The position numbers and the translations under genes were made by a program. 64,000 bases of DNA from NCBI RefSeq assembly GCF_000526935.1, contig NZ_JAHA01000007.1, positions 124,001-188,000 of the forward strand, in the 5' to 3' direction. How positions within the stretch are numbered: the first letter of the stretch is position 1; each line of letters begins with the position of its first letter. The notes under the pieces were generated by a model. It was given only the letters and a program-made list of their open reading frames with translations, had not been told where the DNA came from and ran no database searches. Source of the DNA: Butyrivibrio sp. FCS014. Lineage in GTDB: Bacteria > Bacillota > Clostridia > Lachnospirales > Lachnospiraceae. This document shows positions 33,039 through 41,243 of this stretch, piece by piece.

Positions 33039-33254
33039 TTGCTTAAGAAAAAATCTTATAATCAAAGTTGCAGCTATGACAGTATCCTAAGCCTGCGTGA
33101 AGTGGGTCTTGATTATTTGCCGGATGATATAAAGAGGCCTGTTTCAGAAGACAAGATGCAGGAGTTAGTAATCCCACTCGACTATGTGAATGCAGAGTGG
33201 CTGCCTAGGGAGGTTCAAGATACCGCTGTAATCAGAAAGCAAGAAGAATCTTAG
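33039..33254 (+). CDS. Hypothetical protein (71 residues), weak support
   Basis: A frame from a TTG start encodes 71 residues, with LREVGLDYLPDDIKRP and ELVIPLDYVNAEWLPREVQ. The composition looks coding, but there is no good ribosome site and no recognised domain. It may be a fragment of a longer gene. Confidence 0.3.
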   Translation: MLKKKSYNQSCSYDSILSLREVGLDYLPDDIKRPVSEDKMQELVIPLDYVNAEWLPREVQDTAVIRKQEES

Positions 33255-33310
33255 TATAGAATAACTTTCAGGATAATGAAATAAGCAAATCGGGATTAGT
33301 GGAGTAGAAC

Positions 33311-34513
33311 ATGGATAAAAAAAGGGCTTTGTCTGGCGCCATAACATTTATAACCCTGATGGGAATCGTAAGTCTGTTTTCGGACATGACTCATGAAGGC
33401 GCCAGAAGCATATTGGGCGAATATCTGAACCTCGCAGGGGCATCCGCTGCAACCATCGGATTTGTGTCCGGTATAGGAGAATTGTGCGGGTATTCACTAA
33501 GGCTCATATCCGGATTTATAGCAGATAAAACGAAGAAATACTGGACATTTGTTATCACAGGCTATGTAATACAGGTTCTGGCGATTCCTGCACTGGCACT
33601 CGTATCCGAACATGGCTGGATTTGGGCCTGCGGTCTTGTGATCCTGGAGCGTATCGGAAAAGCGATAAAAAAGCCTGCCAAAAACACATTGGTAAGCTTT
33701 GCGGCAAGCGAGATCGGAACCGGAAAAGGCTTTGCCTATCAGGAGTTTCTGGATCAGCTTGGCGCGTTTCTCGGACCGATACTGATTTTTGTAACAGCTC
33801 TTGTAAAAGGTACAGACGACCTTTTTACAACATATAGGATCTCTTTTGCGATACTGCTTGTTCCTGCAATGATCACCATAGCTCTTGTTTTGACAGCAAA
33901 GATAAGATACCCTGATCCGGAGATCTTTGAAAAGCAGGAAGATAAACCGGCAAGCTTTGAATTCAGGAAGTCATTTGTTCTGTTCATGGCGGCCATCTGC
34001 TTTTTTGCTTTTGGCTTTGCAGACTTCACCCTGATCACACTTCATTCGGCTAATACCGGAGCATTTAATGAATCCATGCTCAGCCTGTTATATGCTGGGG
34101 CAATGGCTGTGGATGCCTTTGCTGCACTATTCTTTGGCTGGCTTTATGATAAGGTCGGGCTGAAGGCTCTGATCATTTCCACACTATGCAGCACATTCTT
34201 CTCATGTTTTGTTTTTATGACTGGAAATGCCTGGTTGATCGGAGCTGGGATAATTCTGTGGGGGATTGGAATGGGTGCGCAGGAAAGTATTATGAAAGCA
34301 GCTGTCAGCGGAATCGTCCCGCGTTCCATGCGAAGCACCGGTTTCGGAATATTTGAGACAGGATTTGGTATTGCGTGGTTTCTGGGCAGTTGGCTTCTCG
34401 GTGCCCTGTATGATTTGAATCCTGTGTATCTTGTCACTGTGTCTGTGGTATCACAGTTTCTGGCGATTGCATTTTATGCTTTATGCCTCCGGTGCAATAA
34501 GACAGAGTGCTAA
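33311..34513 (+). CDS. Major facilitator superfamily transporter
   Basis: A 400-residue protein with 12 predicted helices. It has an MFS motif-A-like loop after helix 2 (GFIADKTKKYWTF near 72) and the equivalent loop in the second half (GWLYDKVGLKALI near 280). The family branch is that of drug or metabolite efflux carriers; the substrate is not readable. It has no clear operon partner. Confidence 0.75.
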   Translation: MDKKRALSGAITFITLMGIVSLFSDMTHEGARSILGEYLNLAGASAATIGFVSGIGELCGYSLRLISGFIADKTKKYWTFVITGYVIQVLAIPALALVSEHGWIWACGLVILERIGKAIKKPAKNTLVSFAASEIGTGKGFAYQEFLDQLGAFLGPILIFVTALVKGTDDLFTTYRISFAILLVPAMITIALVLTAKIRYPDPEIFEKQEDKPASFEFRKSFVLFMAAICFFAFGFADFTLITLHSANTGAFNESMLSLLYAGAMAVDAFAALFFGWLYDKVGLKALIISTLCSTFFSCFVFMTGNAWLIGAGIILWGIGMGAQESIMKAAVSGIVPRSMRSTGFGIFETGFGIAWFLGSWLLGALYDLNPVYLVTVSVVSQFLAIAFYALCLRCNKTEC

Positions 34514-34599
34514 CAATTCCAGTTTGTTGGAATGAGCATTATATCGGAATATAAGTTAAAGTTGGCGCACATCATTAGATTAACGAGGAGGACAGAGAA

Positions 34600-35151
34600 A
34601 TGAGCAGAACAAACTTTGGAGCAAAGCCACTTATGTACCCACACCCGGTACTTATTATCGGAACATATGATGAGAACGGTGTTCCCAATGCAATGAATGC
34701 TGCCTGGGGAATCACAACAGATTTTAAAGAGATATCTATTAGCCTTTCAGAGCATAAGACTACTGATAATCTTGCTAAAAGAGGTGCTTTTACTGTAAGT
34801 ATGGCTACTGAAGATCAGGTTGTTGCATGTGATTATGTAGGAATAGAATCCGGCAGGAAGGTTCCTGATAAATTTGAAAAAGCCGGTTTCCATGCAACAA
34901 AGAGTGAGTTTGTGGATGCACCTCTCATCGATGAACTCCCTCTTGCTTTAGAATGTAAGGTAAAGAGCTTCACAGACGGCATACTTGTTGGCGAGATCGT
35001 AAATGTAAGTGCGGATGACAGCGTGATTACAGATGGCAAGGTTGATATGAAAAAGCTTAGACCTATAGCATTTGATCCATTTAACAATGCTTACGTTGGA
35101 ATTGGTGAGAAAGTAGGCAATGCTTTTTCTGATGGAGCTAAACTGAAGTGA
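34600..35151 (+). CDS. Flavin reductase-like domain protein
   Basis: A 183-residue FMN-binding split-barrel protein. PHPVLIIGTYDENGVPNAM at the start and AAWGITTD, then LSEHKTTDNLAKRGAFTVS, are the FMN-binding pattern of the flavin reductase family. Such proteins reduce flavin or act as small FMN redox enzymes in anaerobes. AGGAGG precedes the ATG. Tandem repeats begin at its stop codon. Confidence 0.8.
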   Translation: MSRTNFGAKPLMYPHPVLIIGTYDENGVPNAMNAAWGITTDFKEISISLSEHKTTDNLAKRGAFTVSMATEDQVVACDYVGIESGRKVPDKFEKAGFHATKSEFVDAPLIDELPLALECKVKSFTDGILVGEIVNVSADDSVITDGKVDMKKLRPIAFDPFNNAYVGIGEKVGNAFSDGAKLK

Positions 35152-35204
35152 GTATAGATTGAGTATACAATGAGTATAAATTGAGTATAGTTTGAGTATA
35201 GATT
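35150..35204. repeat. Five tandem 11-bp repeats (GAGTATAgATT)
   Basis: Five copies follow one another: GAGTATAGATT, GAGTATACAAT, GAGTATAAATT, GAGTATAGTTT and GAGTATAGATT. The first overlaps the stop codon of the flavin reductase gene. An 11-bp period places each copy on nearly the same DNA face, as for a repeated protein site or iteron. Confidence 0.85.
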
Positions 35205-35219
35205 GATTATGGAAGACCA

Positions 35220-35244
35220 TTTTAGGCGTGATATTATTATGATG
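35220..35244 (+). promoter_or_regulatory. Second copy of the promoter-like block at 7375-7399
   Basis: 23 of 25 bases match the block before the DUF5688 gene, including the -10 region (TATGAT here). It follows the 11-bp repeats directly. No gene is found within the next 350 bp. Confidence 0.45.
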
Positions 35245-35246
35245 GA

Positions 35247-35285
35247 CAAGGGAGCAGGCAAGAGCCAAATGCTTCCTTGTTTTTT
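35247..35285 (+). terminator. Intrinsic terminator hairpin
   Basis: CAAGGGAGCA pairs with TGCTTCCTTG (one G-U), with an inner GGC/GCC stem and six T after it. It lies just behind the promoter-like block. Further on, TCAAGAAG/CTTCTTGA (35390-35412) is a second hairpin. Confidence 0.7.
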
Positions 35286-35457
35286 CTTGGCCAAGAGAAT
35301 ATTGGTATGAGGTGAGCATCCAGAAATGAACACATTTTGTTTAAAATCATTTAAGGCTGTTTTAAGGTTCGGATCATATCATGAATACATCAAGAAGAAC
35401 AAAACTTCTTGAACCCCACACAACACTTTTTCATAGAAACTTTCATAACACACAAAA

Positions 35458-35488
35458 AAAGGCTGATCCGAATAAGTAGTCAGCCTTT
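35458..35488. terminator. Bidirectional terminator-like hairpin
   Basis: AAAGGCTGA and TCAGCCTTT form a perfect 9-bp stem, with an A-run before and a T/C-rich run after. It sits in a gene-free stretch between the flavin reductase gene and the NUDIX remnant. Confidence 0.6.
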
Positions 35489-35615
35489 CCTCCCTCAAAC
35501 AACCCAGATACATTAAGGGGATTTACCATAGATGATACTCTGATGACTCATATAGCATCAGAGTATTTTTTTTACTATAATTGAAAGAGTGATTATTTGG
35601 GAAAAAGAGGCATTT

Positions 35616-35759
35616 ATGGAGACTTCCAGAAAGACAATAAATGTAGTAGCTGCGCTGATCAGAGACGGCAAAAGAGTCTTTGCGACAGCCAGAGGATATG
35701 GGAATTATAAAGGCTGATGGGAATTTCTTGGATATGAGATCAAGAAAAGGATGGCATAA
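35616..35759 (+). pseudogene. NUDIX hydrolase (MutT-like) 5' remnant with a nonsense codon
   Basis: The reading METSRKTINVVAALIRDGKR, then VFATARGYGNYKG, is the start of an 8-oxo-dGTP-diphosphatase-type NUDIX protein. A TGA (35715-35717) stands where a Gly is expected, and reading on gives WEFLGYEIKKRMA in place of the WEFPGGKIE of intact enzymes. It then stops, before the NUDIX box. The gene is dead: nonsense mutation, changed Pro-Gly, and loss of about two thirds. Confidence 0.8.
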
Positions 35760-35799
35760 GCTTAACAAGAAGTATTGGGTTAGGGGAGACTGATCATAG

Positions 35800-36396
35800 A
35801 TGAGAATAGATAAGAGAATGCTTGAAGATATTCCGGCATGGCTTGCTAGGCAGGATGATATTCCTGGCGGATGGCTATATTTCGGAGATGAGAAGGAAAG
35901 ATATCTTCTAGGGCAACCTGGGAGAAGGAACATGCTTGTGTTTGGCGTTAATCCAAGCACGGCATCAGCGGGAGAAAATAATTTGGATCCCACTATTAAA
36001 AGAGTGCGGAAGTTTGTTCAAAAGGATCCTACCTGTGATGGCTGGATCATGGCGAATCTTTACCCGCTAAGGGCTACGAACCCCGACGATCTGCCTGCCA
36101 AGGCGGACAAAAAACTAATCGAGAAGAATCTCAAGGTTCTGGAGGCTCTTCAGAAATCTTACTTCATCGATAAGGTTTGGGCTGCCTGGGGTGATCTCAT
36201 TGATTCAAGGGATTATCTTGGCAACACGCTTTATGACATTCAGGATACGATAAAAGAGGCTGAGTGGTACCACCTTGGAAGTACGACCAGATGGGGGAAT
36301 CCCAGACATCCTTTGTATTTGAAAGGAGATTCTGAGTTTCAGTGGTTCCCGGTTTTTGATTATGCCTGCGAATGCAGAGATGGGGATATTTGGTGA
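35800..36396 (+). CDS. DUF1643 domain-containing protein
   Basis: A 198-residue protein. GVNPSTASAGENNLDPTIKR near 48, WIMANLYPLRATNPDDLP near 77 and a late TRWGNPRHPLYL match the DUF1643 pattern. The family is found near mobile elements and occasionally in phages, with unknown function. The ATG follows a weak ribosome site (GGGGAG). Confidence 0.75.
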   Translation: MRIDKRMLEDIPAWLARQDDIPGGWLYFGDEKERYLLGQPGRRNMLVFGVNPSTASAGENNLDPTIKRVRKFVQKDPTCDGWIMANLYPLRATNPDDLPAKADKKLIEKNLKVLEALQKSYFIDKVWAAWGDLIDSRDYLGNTLYDIQDTIKEAEWYHLGSTTRWGNPRHPLYLKGDSEFQWFPVFDYACECRDGDIW

Positions 36397-36508
36397 TGAA
36401 GAGGGACGTTTGCCAAAAGATCTGAAGCGCGGAGTGCTCTCTGAGGATGGAATTTATGATGCGCTTGAGCGGAACAATGAATTGATGGAAAGGATAAGGG
36501 GAACGAGA

Positions 36509-36811
36509 ATGGTTAAACATGTGATTTTATGGACACTTAAGGATGAACTTTCTGCAGAAGAAAAGATGACAATTAAGCAGGGAATCAAGGAAGGCCTTGA
36601 AGGATTAAAGGGCAAGGTCCCTGGAATCGTTGATATCAAGGTTAATATCAACGGCCTTGAGTCTTCAAATGCAGACCTTATGTTGGATTCAACTTTTGAG
36701 AACGTAGAGGCACTTAAGGGATATTCAGTTCATCCTGAGCACGTAGCAGTGGCTGATTCTAAGGTAAGACCTTATACCAAGATCAGAAGCTGCCTGGATT
36801 TTGAGGTTTAA
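36509..36811 (+). CDS. Dabb (stress-responsive A/B barrel) domain protein
   Basis: A 100-residue protein from the ATG at 36509, which has AAGGGG upstream. MVKHVILWTLKDEL and the later YSVHPEHVAVADSKVRPYTK (histidine-containing) are typical of dimeric Dabb proteins. The same frame is open upstream to 36356 and reads as plausible coding sequence (for example GRLPKDLKRGVLSEDGIYDAL). A fused or lost upstream gene is therefore possible. It ends 1 nt before the next start. Confidence 0.7.
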   Translation: MVKHVILWTLKDELSAEEKMTIKQGIKEGLEGLKGKVPGIVDIKVNINGLESSNADLMLDSTFENVEALKGYSVHPEHVAVADSKVRPYTKIRSCLDFEV

Positions 36812-36812
36812 A

Positions 36813-37280
36813 ATGAGATATATTGACTCATTTAAGTTTCCAGGAGTGGAAAATGAAGAGCAGTTTGTAAACTATATAAGAAGAACGTGCTATACCTCGT
36901 TCTATCCGTTTGAGGTGTTCGCAGAGAATGAGCTGCGGGAGCTGTCTTTTTCTGAAATAACGATTTTGTATGGAAACAATGGCTCAGGAAAGAGCACAGC
37001 CCTGAACCTTATGGCAGAGAAACTTGGGATGTCAGAAGCTGAAGCTAAGAGCTTTGTTCCGGCGCCCAGAAGCATCGATGGAAAGTGTGGCGGATACTTA
37101 AGTGTGGTTGCCATGCTTGAGAAGCTTGGTATAGATAAGGCCAAGGAGTATGAGCAGATGTTCCTTGAAAAGAACGGATCTCTTTTCTGCAAGGAGCTGA
37201 TAGCCAGGAGATCAGGTACGGGGCGTACCTGCAATGATATCGTTGGCGAAGCTGCAGCAATGATGGAGAGTCTGCTCTGA
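36813..37280 (+). CDS. AAA-family ATPase, N-terminal part only
   Basis: A 155-residue product. YIDSFKFPGVENEEQF and the Walker A ILYGNNGSGKST near 52 belong to a family of single-domain ABC/SMC-like ATPases of about 240 residues. The signature and Walker B regions are absent; the frame stops after EAAAMMESLL. The protein is probably truncated and inactive, or a degraded gene. Confidence 0.6.
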   Translation: MRYIDSFKFPGVENEEQFVNYIRRTCYTSFYPFEVFAENELRELSFSEITILYGNNGSGKSTALNLMAEKLGMSEAEAKSFVPAPRSIDGKCGGYLSVVAMLEKLGIDKAKEYEQMFLEKNGSLFCKELIARRSGTGRTCNDIVGEAAAMMESLL

Positions 37281-37302
37281 CAACTAAGGGGAATATGAGA
37301 TC

Positions 37303-37983
37303 ATGAGTAAGCTTAATGTATGCCTCAGGCACATTTCAGAGGTCTTTTTATATGAATACTACTGCCTGGGCGATGATGAATATGAAATTTCAGAAGAGGA
37401 TACTCTGACGCCGCACAAGACTAAGGCAAAAGAGCTGCTTCTTTCCGGGGATTACGCGAAGGCCCAGCAGGAGTGGCTAAGTGCGCATCTTGAGAATCCT
37501 GTGGATATGGAAGCCATACTTGGGATAATCCTATGTTGCAAGCAGCTTGGCGACTCCGAGGGGGAGTATTCCTATACGACAGAGTCTTACAATTACTGCT
37601 GCACCAGAGCTGAGCTTGCAGCTTATTACAGGAATCTTGGGTGGTACTACCTGGAGAAGTACAAACCTGAGGTGGCTGCAGCATGTTATCTGTACAGTAA
37701 GTACTTCGAGGATTCACAGCAAGCCGATGCGTAGCTTGAGTTCCTTGAGAAAGCTATTGGCAAAAAGATGGCTGATAAAGATCTTGACCAGATACAGAAG
37801 ATCCTGAAGGAAAATGATATTCCAACCGAGGCGAATCCTGTTACACTGGCACTTCTCTACAAAGCAGCACAGGAGGCTGATGAAGCTGGCGACACACAGC
37901 AGGCCCTTGACTGTTACAGGATGGTCTATGACCTGACAGCTGATGAAGAAGTTGGGAAAATTATAAGCAAGATAGTAAGGTGA
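37303..37983 (+). pseudogene. TPR-like protein gene interrupted by an in-frame TAG
   Basis: The first 143 codons (37303-37734) end in a TAG at 37732-37734. The same frame then continues without any gap to 37983 (LEFLEKAIGKKMADKDLDQ, then VTLALLYKAAQEADEAGDTQ and more). Both halves have helix-pair TPR-like features, for example KELLLSGDYAKAQQEWLSAH near residue 45. The full product would be about 226 residues. This is most simply a recent nonsense mutation; restart at the ATG at 37768 is possible. A neighbouring DUF5714 gene follows 6 nt later. Confidence 0.75.
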
Positions 37984-37989
37984 AAACTG

Positions 37990-38550
37990 ATGAATGAAAT
38001 GGAAATGAAAGCCCGACTTATTGTTGATGATATAAAGAACGAAGAGGGTACAAGCCCTGTTGCCATTTTTAAGAGAATGGCAAAGAAGGAGTATGTGAGT
38101 ATCCACGGACCGGAACACCACATACTTGATGGAGCATGTCTTTTGGTGGCATTCAAGAATGCGAGTGGCGACATAGATCTTGATGAAGCCCTTGAAAAGC
38201 TGATCAGAGAAGGACTTAGGATGCCTGGAGCAATGTGTGGACTTTGGGGAGTCTGCGGTGCTGTAACATCAATCGGTGCAGCTCTTTCCATAATTGATGG
38301 AACTGGGCCTTTGTCTGTTGATGGTACCTGGGGAAATCATATGCGGTTCACATCGGCGGCTCTCAGCGACCTTGGGGAGATAAACGGGCCTCGTTGCTGC
38401 AAAAGAGATGCCATGATTGCTTTTAAGAATGGAATAAAATATGTGAATGAGCACTATGATGTAAAGCTGATATACGAGGAGCAGGAATGTGAATTCTATT
38501 CCCAGAATCAGCAGTGTATAAGAGAGAAGTGCCCATTTTATCCTGCATAA
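37990..38550 (+). CDS. DUF5714 domain-containing protein
   Basis: A 186-residue protein. IHGPEHHILDGACLLVAFKN near 38 and MPGAMCGLWGVCGAVTSIG near 78 are highly characteristic. The C-terminus carries several cysteines (CCKRD, CEFYSQNQQCIREKCPF) that could bind a metal or cluster. The family is often fused or linked to SAM-dependent methyltransferases in anaerobes; the function is not established. Confidence 0.75.
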   Translation: MNEMEMKARLIVDDIKNEEGTSPVAIFKRMAKKEYVSIHGPEHHILDGACLLVAFKNASGDIDLDEALEKLIREGLRMPGAMCGLWGVCGAVTSIGAALSIIDGTGPLSVDGTWGNHMRFTSAALSDLGEINGPRCCKRDAMIAFKNGIKYVNEHYDVKLIYEEQECEFYSQNQQCIREKCPFYPA

Positions 38551-38570
38551 TAAACGAGAGGAGTGTATGA

Positions 38571-39017
38571 ATGATGTCAGAGTTTAATGTTGGGGTCTGT
38601 AAGGACAACGAAGTTATAAAAGAGATTTTCAAAGAATATTCCCAGATAAAAGGTGCGGAGAGCTGCTTTGTTTCTTTTGATAAGGAACTAGCTGATTTGG
38701 ACGGGTATTATAAGGGCGGAGCGCTGCTTCTTGGAAGTGAGGATGGGACCCCGGTTGGAAGCATTGCCATCAGGAAGATTGATGATGCAACCTGTGAAGC
38801 TAAGAGATTATTCATAAAGCCTGAATTTCGCGGCAAAGGCTATGCGAGAGTAATGCTTAATACCATGCTTGATAAGGCAAAAGAGCTTGGATTTAAGGAA
38901 GTTACTTTTACTACCAAGCCTGAAGTGATGAAGGTTGGATACGAGCTGTATAAGCGTATGGGTTTTGAAGAAGTTGGCGAGAAAGACGGAGTTGTCAGCA
39001 TGAGGATGGGATTATGA
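38571..39017 (+). CDS. GNAT-family N-acetyltransferase
   Basis: A 148-residue protein with the GNAT acetyl-CoA site: CEAKRLFIKPEFRGKGYARVM near 77-97, followed by a KAKELGFKEVTFTT helix-strand and YELYKRMGFEEVG. AGGAG precedes the ATG. Its stop overlaps the next gene. The substrate is unknown. Confidence 0.8.
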   Translation: MMSEFNVGVCKDNEVIKEIFKEYSQIKGAESCFVSFDKELADLDGYYKGGALLLGSEDGTPVGSIAIRKIDDATCEAKRLFIKPEFRGKGYARVMLNTMLDKAKELGFKEVTFTTKPEVMKVGYELYKRMGFEEVGEKDGVVSMRMGL

Positions 39018-39379
39018 GATATCTCAAATGGCTGAATTTGATACCGCTTATTATGTTCTTCATTGTTGATAAGCTTAGAGGAACACTAATCAGCAGGCAT
39101 TTACTGATAATAATTGTTGCACTTGGAGTTATGAATATGTTCCTTGCCAAAAGCATGAAAGAGTATGTGATTTCTTCTTTGATGCTTGTTGCATCCACCG
39201 TAGTGGGAATGATTCTTTACACATATTATTACTACTACTTTGTCAGCGCTAATCCTGAGACTCCGATTTTTGGTGCGGCTATCATGATGGTTTATGGCTT
39301 TATCGCGTTTGCAGTTGCCGCAGTTGGAACTGTTGTGGTGGTAATAAAAGAGAGAATGGCTGAGAAAAAGATACAATGA
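39014..39379 (+). CDS. Small multi-pass membrane protein
   Basis: A 121-residue protein with four hydrophobic helices and no recognised motif. A Tyr-rich stretch (YTYYYYYFVS) is near residue 70. It overlaps both neighbours by 4 nt, so it is co-translated with the GNAT and the rhodanese lipoprotein genes. Confidence 0.65.
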   Translation: MRYLKWLNLIPLIMFFIVDKLRGTLISRHLLIIIVALGVMNMFLAKSMKEYVISSLMLVASTVVGMILYTYYYYYFVSANPETPIFGAAIMMVYGFIAFAVAAVGTVVVVIKERMAEKKIQ

Positions 39380-39843
39380 GACGAAAAGAGATTTTTATCG
39401 TAGCTATGCTAATGTTTGCCCTTGTGTTTGCGGGCTGCGGAGCTAAAACTGAATCGGATGTGACAATTATCGGTGGTGCGGATGGTCCAACATCTGTTTT
39501 TCTTGCTTCGAAGAATGACAAGAATAGTTACACACAGATTGACCAGGAGACGGCGAAGCTAATGATGGATATTGAAGATGGCCATGTGGTCGTGGATGTC
39601 AGGCGCCAGGATGAGTTTGATGAAGGGCATATTCCGGGAGCTATATGCATTCCAAACGAGAGCATAATTGATACGCAGCCTAAAGAATTACCGGATCTTG
39701 ATCAGATTATTCTTGTTTACTGCAGAAGTGGAAGACGTAGTAAGGAAGCTTCGCAAAAATTATTTGATATGGGTTACACAAATGTGTTTGAGTTTGGCGG
39801 TATTATAGACTGGACTGGAGAAGTTGTTACAGGAGAAGATTGA
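39376..39843 (+). CDS. Rhodanese-domain lipoprotein with an IGGADGPT motif
   Basis: A 155-residue exported lipoprotein (lipobox VFAGC, Cys 21). After a short linker comes TIIGGADGPTSVFLASK. This is the same motif that lines the sodium site of Na+-pumping decarboxylase beta subunits, here in a soluble context. From about residue 55 follows a rhodanese domain with the active-site loop VYCRSGRRS (Cys near 115). It may transfer sulfur or sense thiols outside the cell. The role of the IGGADGPT segment is unknown. Confidence 0.75.
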   Translation: MRRKEIFIVAMLMFALVFAGCGAKTESDVTIIGGADGPTSVFLASKNDKNSYTQIDQETAKLMMDIEDGHVVVDVRRQDEFDEGHIPGAICIPNESIIDTQPKELPDLDQIILVYCRSGRRSKEASQKLFDMGYTNVFEFGGIIDWTGEVVTGED

Positions 39844-39845
39844 TT

Positions 39846-40217
39846 ATGAGATTTCTTGGTAATTTGATTTGGATATTATGCGGAGGGCTGCTTAGTGCCC
39901 TGGGATGGTGGATTGTAGGACTTCTCTGGTGCTGCACAGTTGTAGGTATTCCTGTAGGGCTCCAGTGTTTTAAGCTTTCTTCAATATCACTGAATCCTTT
40001 TGGAAAAGAGATTGTGGACGAAGGCGGGGCAGTATCTCTGCTTCTTAACATCCTTTGGATCTGTCTTTCCGGGATTGAACTTGCGATTGCAAACGCGGTG
40101 ATTGGCTGCATTTTCTGCATTACTATTATCGGTATACCCTTCGGTAAGCAGTTCTTTAAGATTGCTAGAGTAGCTCTTTTCCCATTTGGGGCAAAGATTG
40201 TGAGGGTACATTATTAA
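39846..40217 (+). CDS. YccF-family inner membrane protein
   Basis: A 123-residue protein with two copies of the YccF pattern: a helix pair, then TVVGIPVGLQCFKLSSISLNPFG near 35 and TIIGIPFGKQFFKIARVALFPFG near 96. AGGAGA lies 9 nt before the ATG at 39846. The role of this conserved family is not known. Confidence 0.8.
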   Translation: MRFLGNLIWILCGGLLSALGWWIVGLLWCCTVVGIPVGLQCFKLSSISLNPFGKEIVDEGGAVSLLLNILWICLSGIELAIANAVIGCIFCITIIGIPFGKQFFKIARVALFPFGAKIVRVHY

Positions 40218-40236
40218 GGATGGAGTGAAAAAGTAG

Positions 40237-40614
40237 ATGTTTTTTATCATGGGAATTACAGATGGCAGGAATGATTTTGAGTTCAATCAGCTGATAACCT
40301 GCGCAATCTGCGGAAAATATGGGCGCTTTAACGTGTTCATGACATATACAGTGCTGTCTCTTTTCTTTATACCTACATTAAAGTGGAATAAGCATTACTA
40401 CGTGCAGACCAGCTGCTGCGGAACTGTTTATGAGCTTGATCCGGAGATTGGTAAGATGATCGCAAGGGGCGAAGAAGTGGAGATTCTGCCAAGTCATCTG
40501 ACTCAGGTAAGCGGCGGAAGAGGATTCACGACCGGTTATAAGAGATGCAGACAGTGTGGATACGAGACAGCAGAGGACTTTGATTTTTGTCCTAAGTGCG
40601 GAACGAGGTTTTGA
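40237..40614 (+). CDS. Zinc-ribbon protein
   Basis: A 125-residue protein. CAICGKYG near residue 23 with SCCG near 63 forms one ribbon around a hydrophobic stretch. The C-terminus CRQCGYETAEDFDFCPKCG is a complete second ribbon. It may bind nucleic acid or be a small membrane-associated adaptor. No partner is clear. Confidence 0.7.
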   Translation: MFFIMGITDGRNDFEFNQLITCAICGKYGRFNVFMTYTVLSLFFIPTLKWNKHYYVQTSCCGTVYELDPEIGKMIARGEEVEILPSHLTQVSGGRGFTTGYKRCRQCGYETAEDFDFCPKCGTRF

Positions 40615-40626
40615 GGAGCTGGGATT

Positions 40627-41148
40627 ATGCTGAGACTTAGACCATATAAGAGCTGTGATGCTGAAAAGATAAGTGAATGGATAAAAGACGAGGATGTATT
40701 TGTTAAGTGGGGCGGAGATCATTTTGGAGAGTTCCCGATTACCGCAGGCATTATTGATGACAAGTACAGACAGAGTAATGGCGACTGCAAAGAGTTAGAC
40801 AACTTTTATCCCTGGATCGCAATAGATGATGAGAACAGAGTAGTAGGGCATTTCATTATCCGCTACATCCATGGCGATAACAGGATCCTTAGATTCGGCT
40901 GGGTAATTGTAGATAATACCATCAGAGGAAAGGGCTACGGGGCAGAAATGCTTCGCCTGGGCCTTAAATACGCTTTTGAACTTATGGATGCTGAGGTTGT
41001 TACCATAGGTGCGTTTGAGAACAATGACATTGCTCATGAATGCTACAAGAAGATTGGATTCAAGGATAAAGAGGTAACGGAAAAAGAGCCTTTTAATATT
41101 ATTGAGATGGAACTGAAGAGGGAAGATTTTATACTACAGCTAGCGTAA
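40627..41148 (+). CDS. GNAT-family N-acetyltransferase (RimJ/RimL-like), 3' end altered by an IS
   Basis: A 173-residue protein with the acetyl-CoA loop RGKGYGAEMLRLGLKYAFE near 105 and NDIAHECYKKIGF near 138. The ISLre2 element at 41139 entered within the last codons. The original end, restored across the target duplication, would read ...FILQG then stop; now it reads ...FILQLA with a stop supplied by the IS end. The protein is almost unchanged and probably works. Confidence 0.8.
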   Translation: MLRLRPYKSCDAEKISEWIKDEDVFVKWGGDHFGEFPITAGIIDDKYRQSNGDCKELDNFYPWIAIDDENRVVGHFIIRYIHGDNRILRFGWVIVDNTIRGKGYGAEMLRLGLKYAFELMDAEVVTIGAFENNDIAHECYKKIGFKDKEVTEKEPFNIIEMELKREDFILQLA

Positions 41149-41243
41149 ATTTTCACTCGGATTAAATAAAATACAAGAGAACACCAAAGTCTGATAAAGT
41201 TAAAGGCGACTAAACCAAACTATAAAAGACAGAGGTGTTCTCC

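Noticed and set aside
35150..35204. CRISPR array
   Set aside because: Repeats are 11 bp with no spacers and no cas genes are nearby.
37732..37734. TAG read as pyrrolysine
   Set aside because: No pyl genes or tRNA-Pyl are visible, and a nonsense mutation in an eroding region is simpler.
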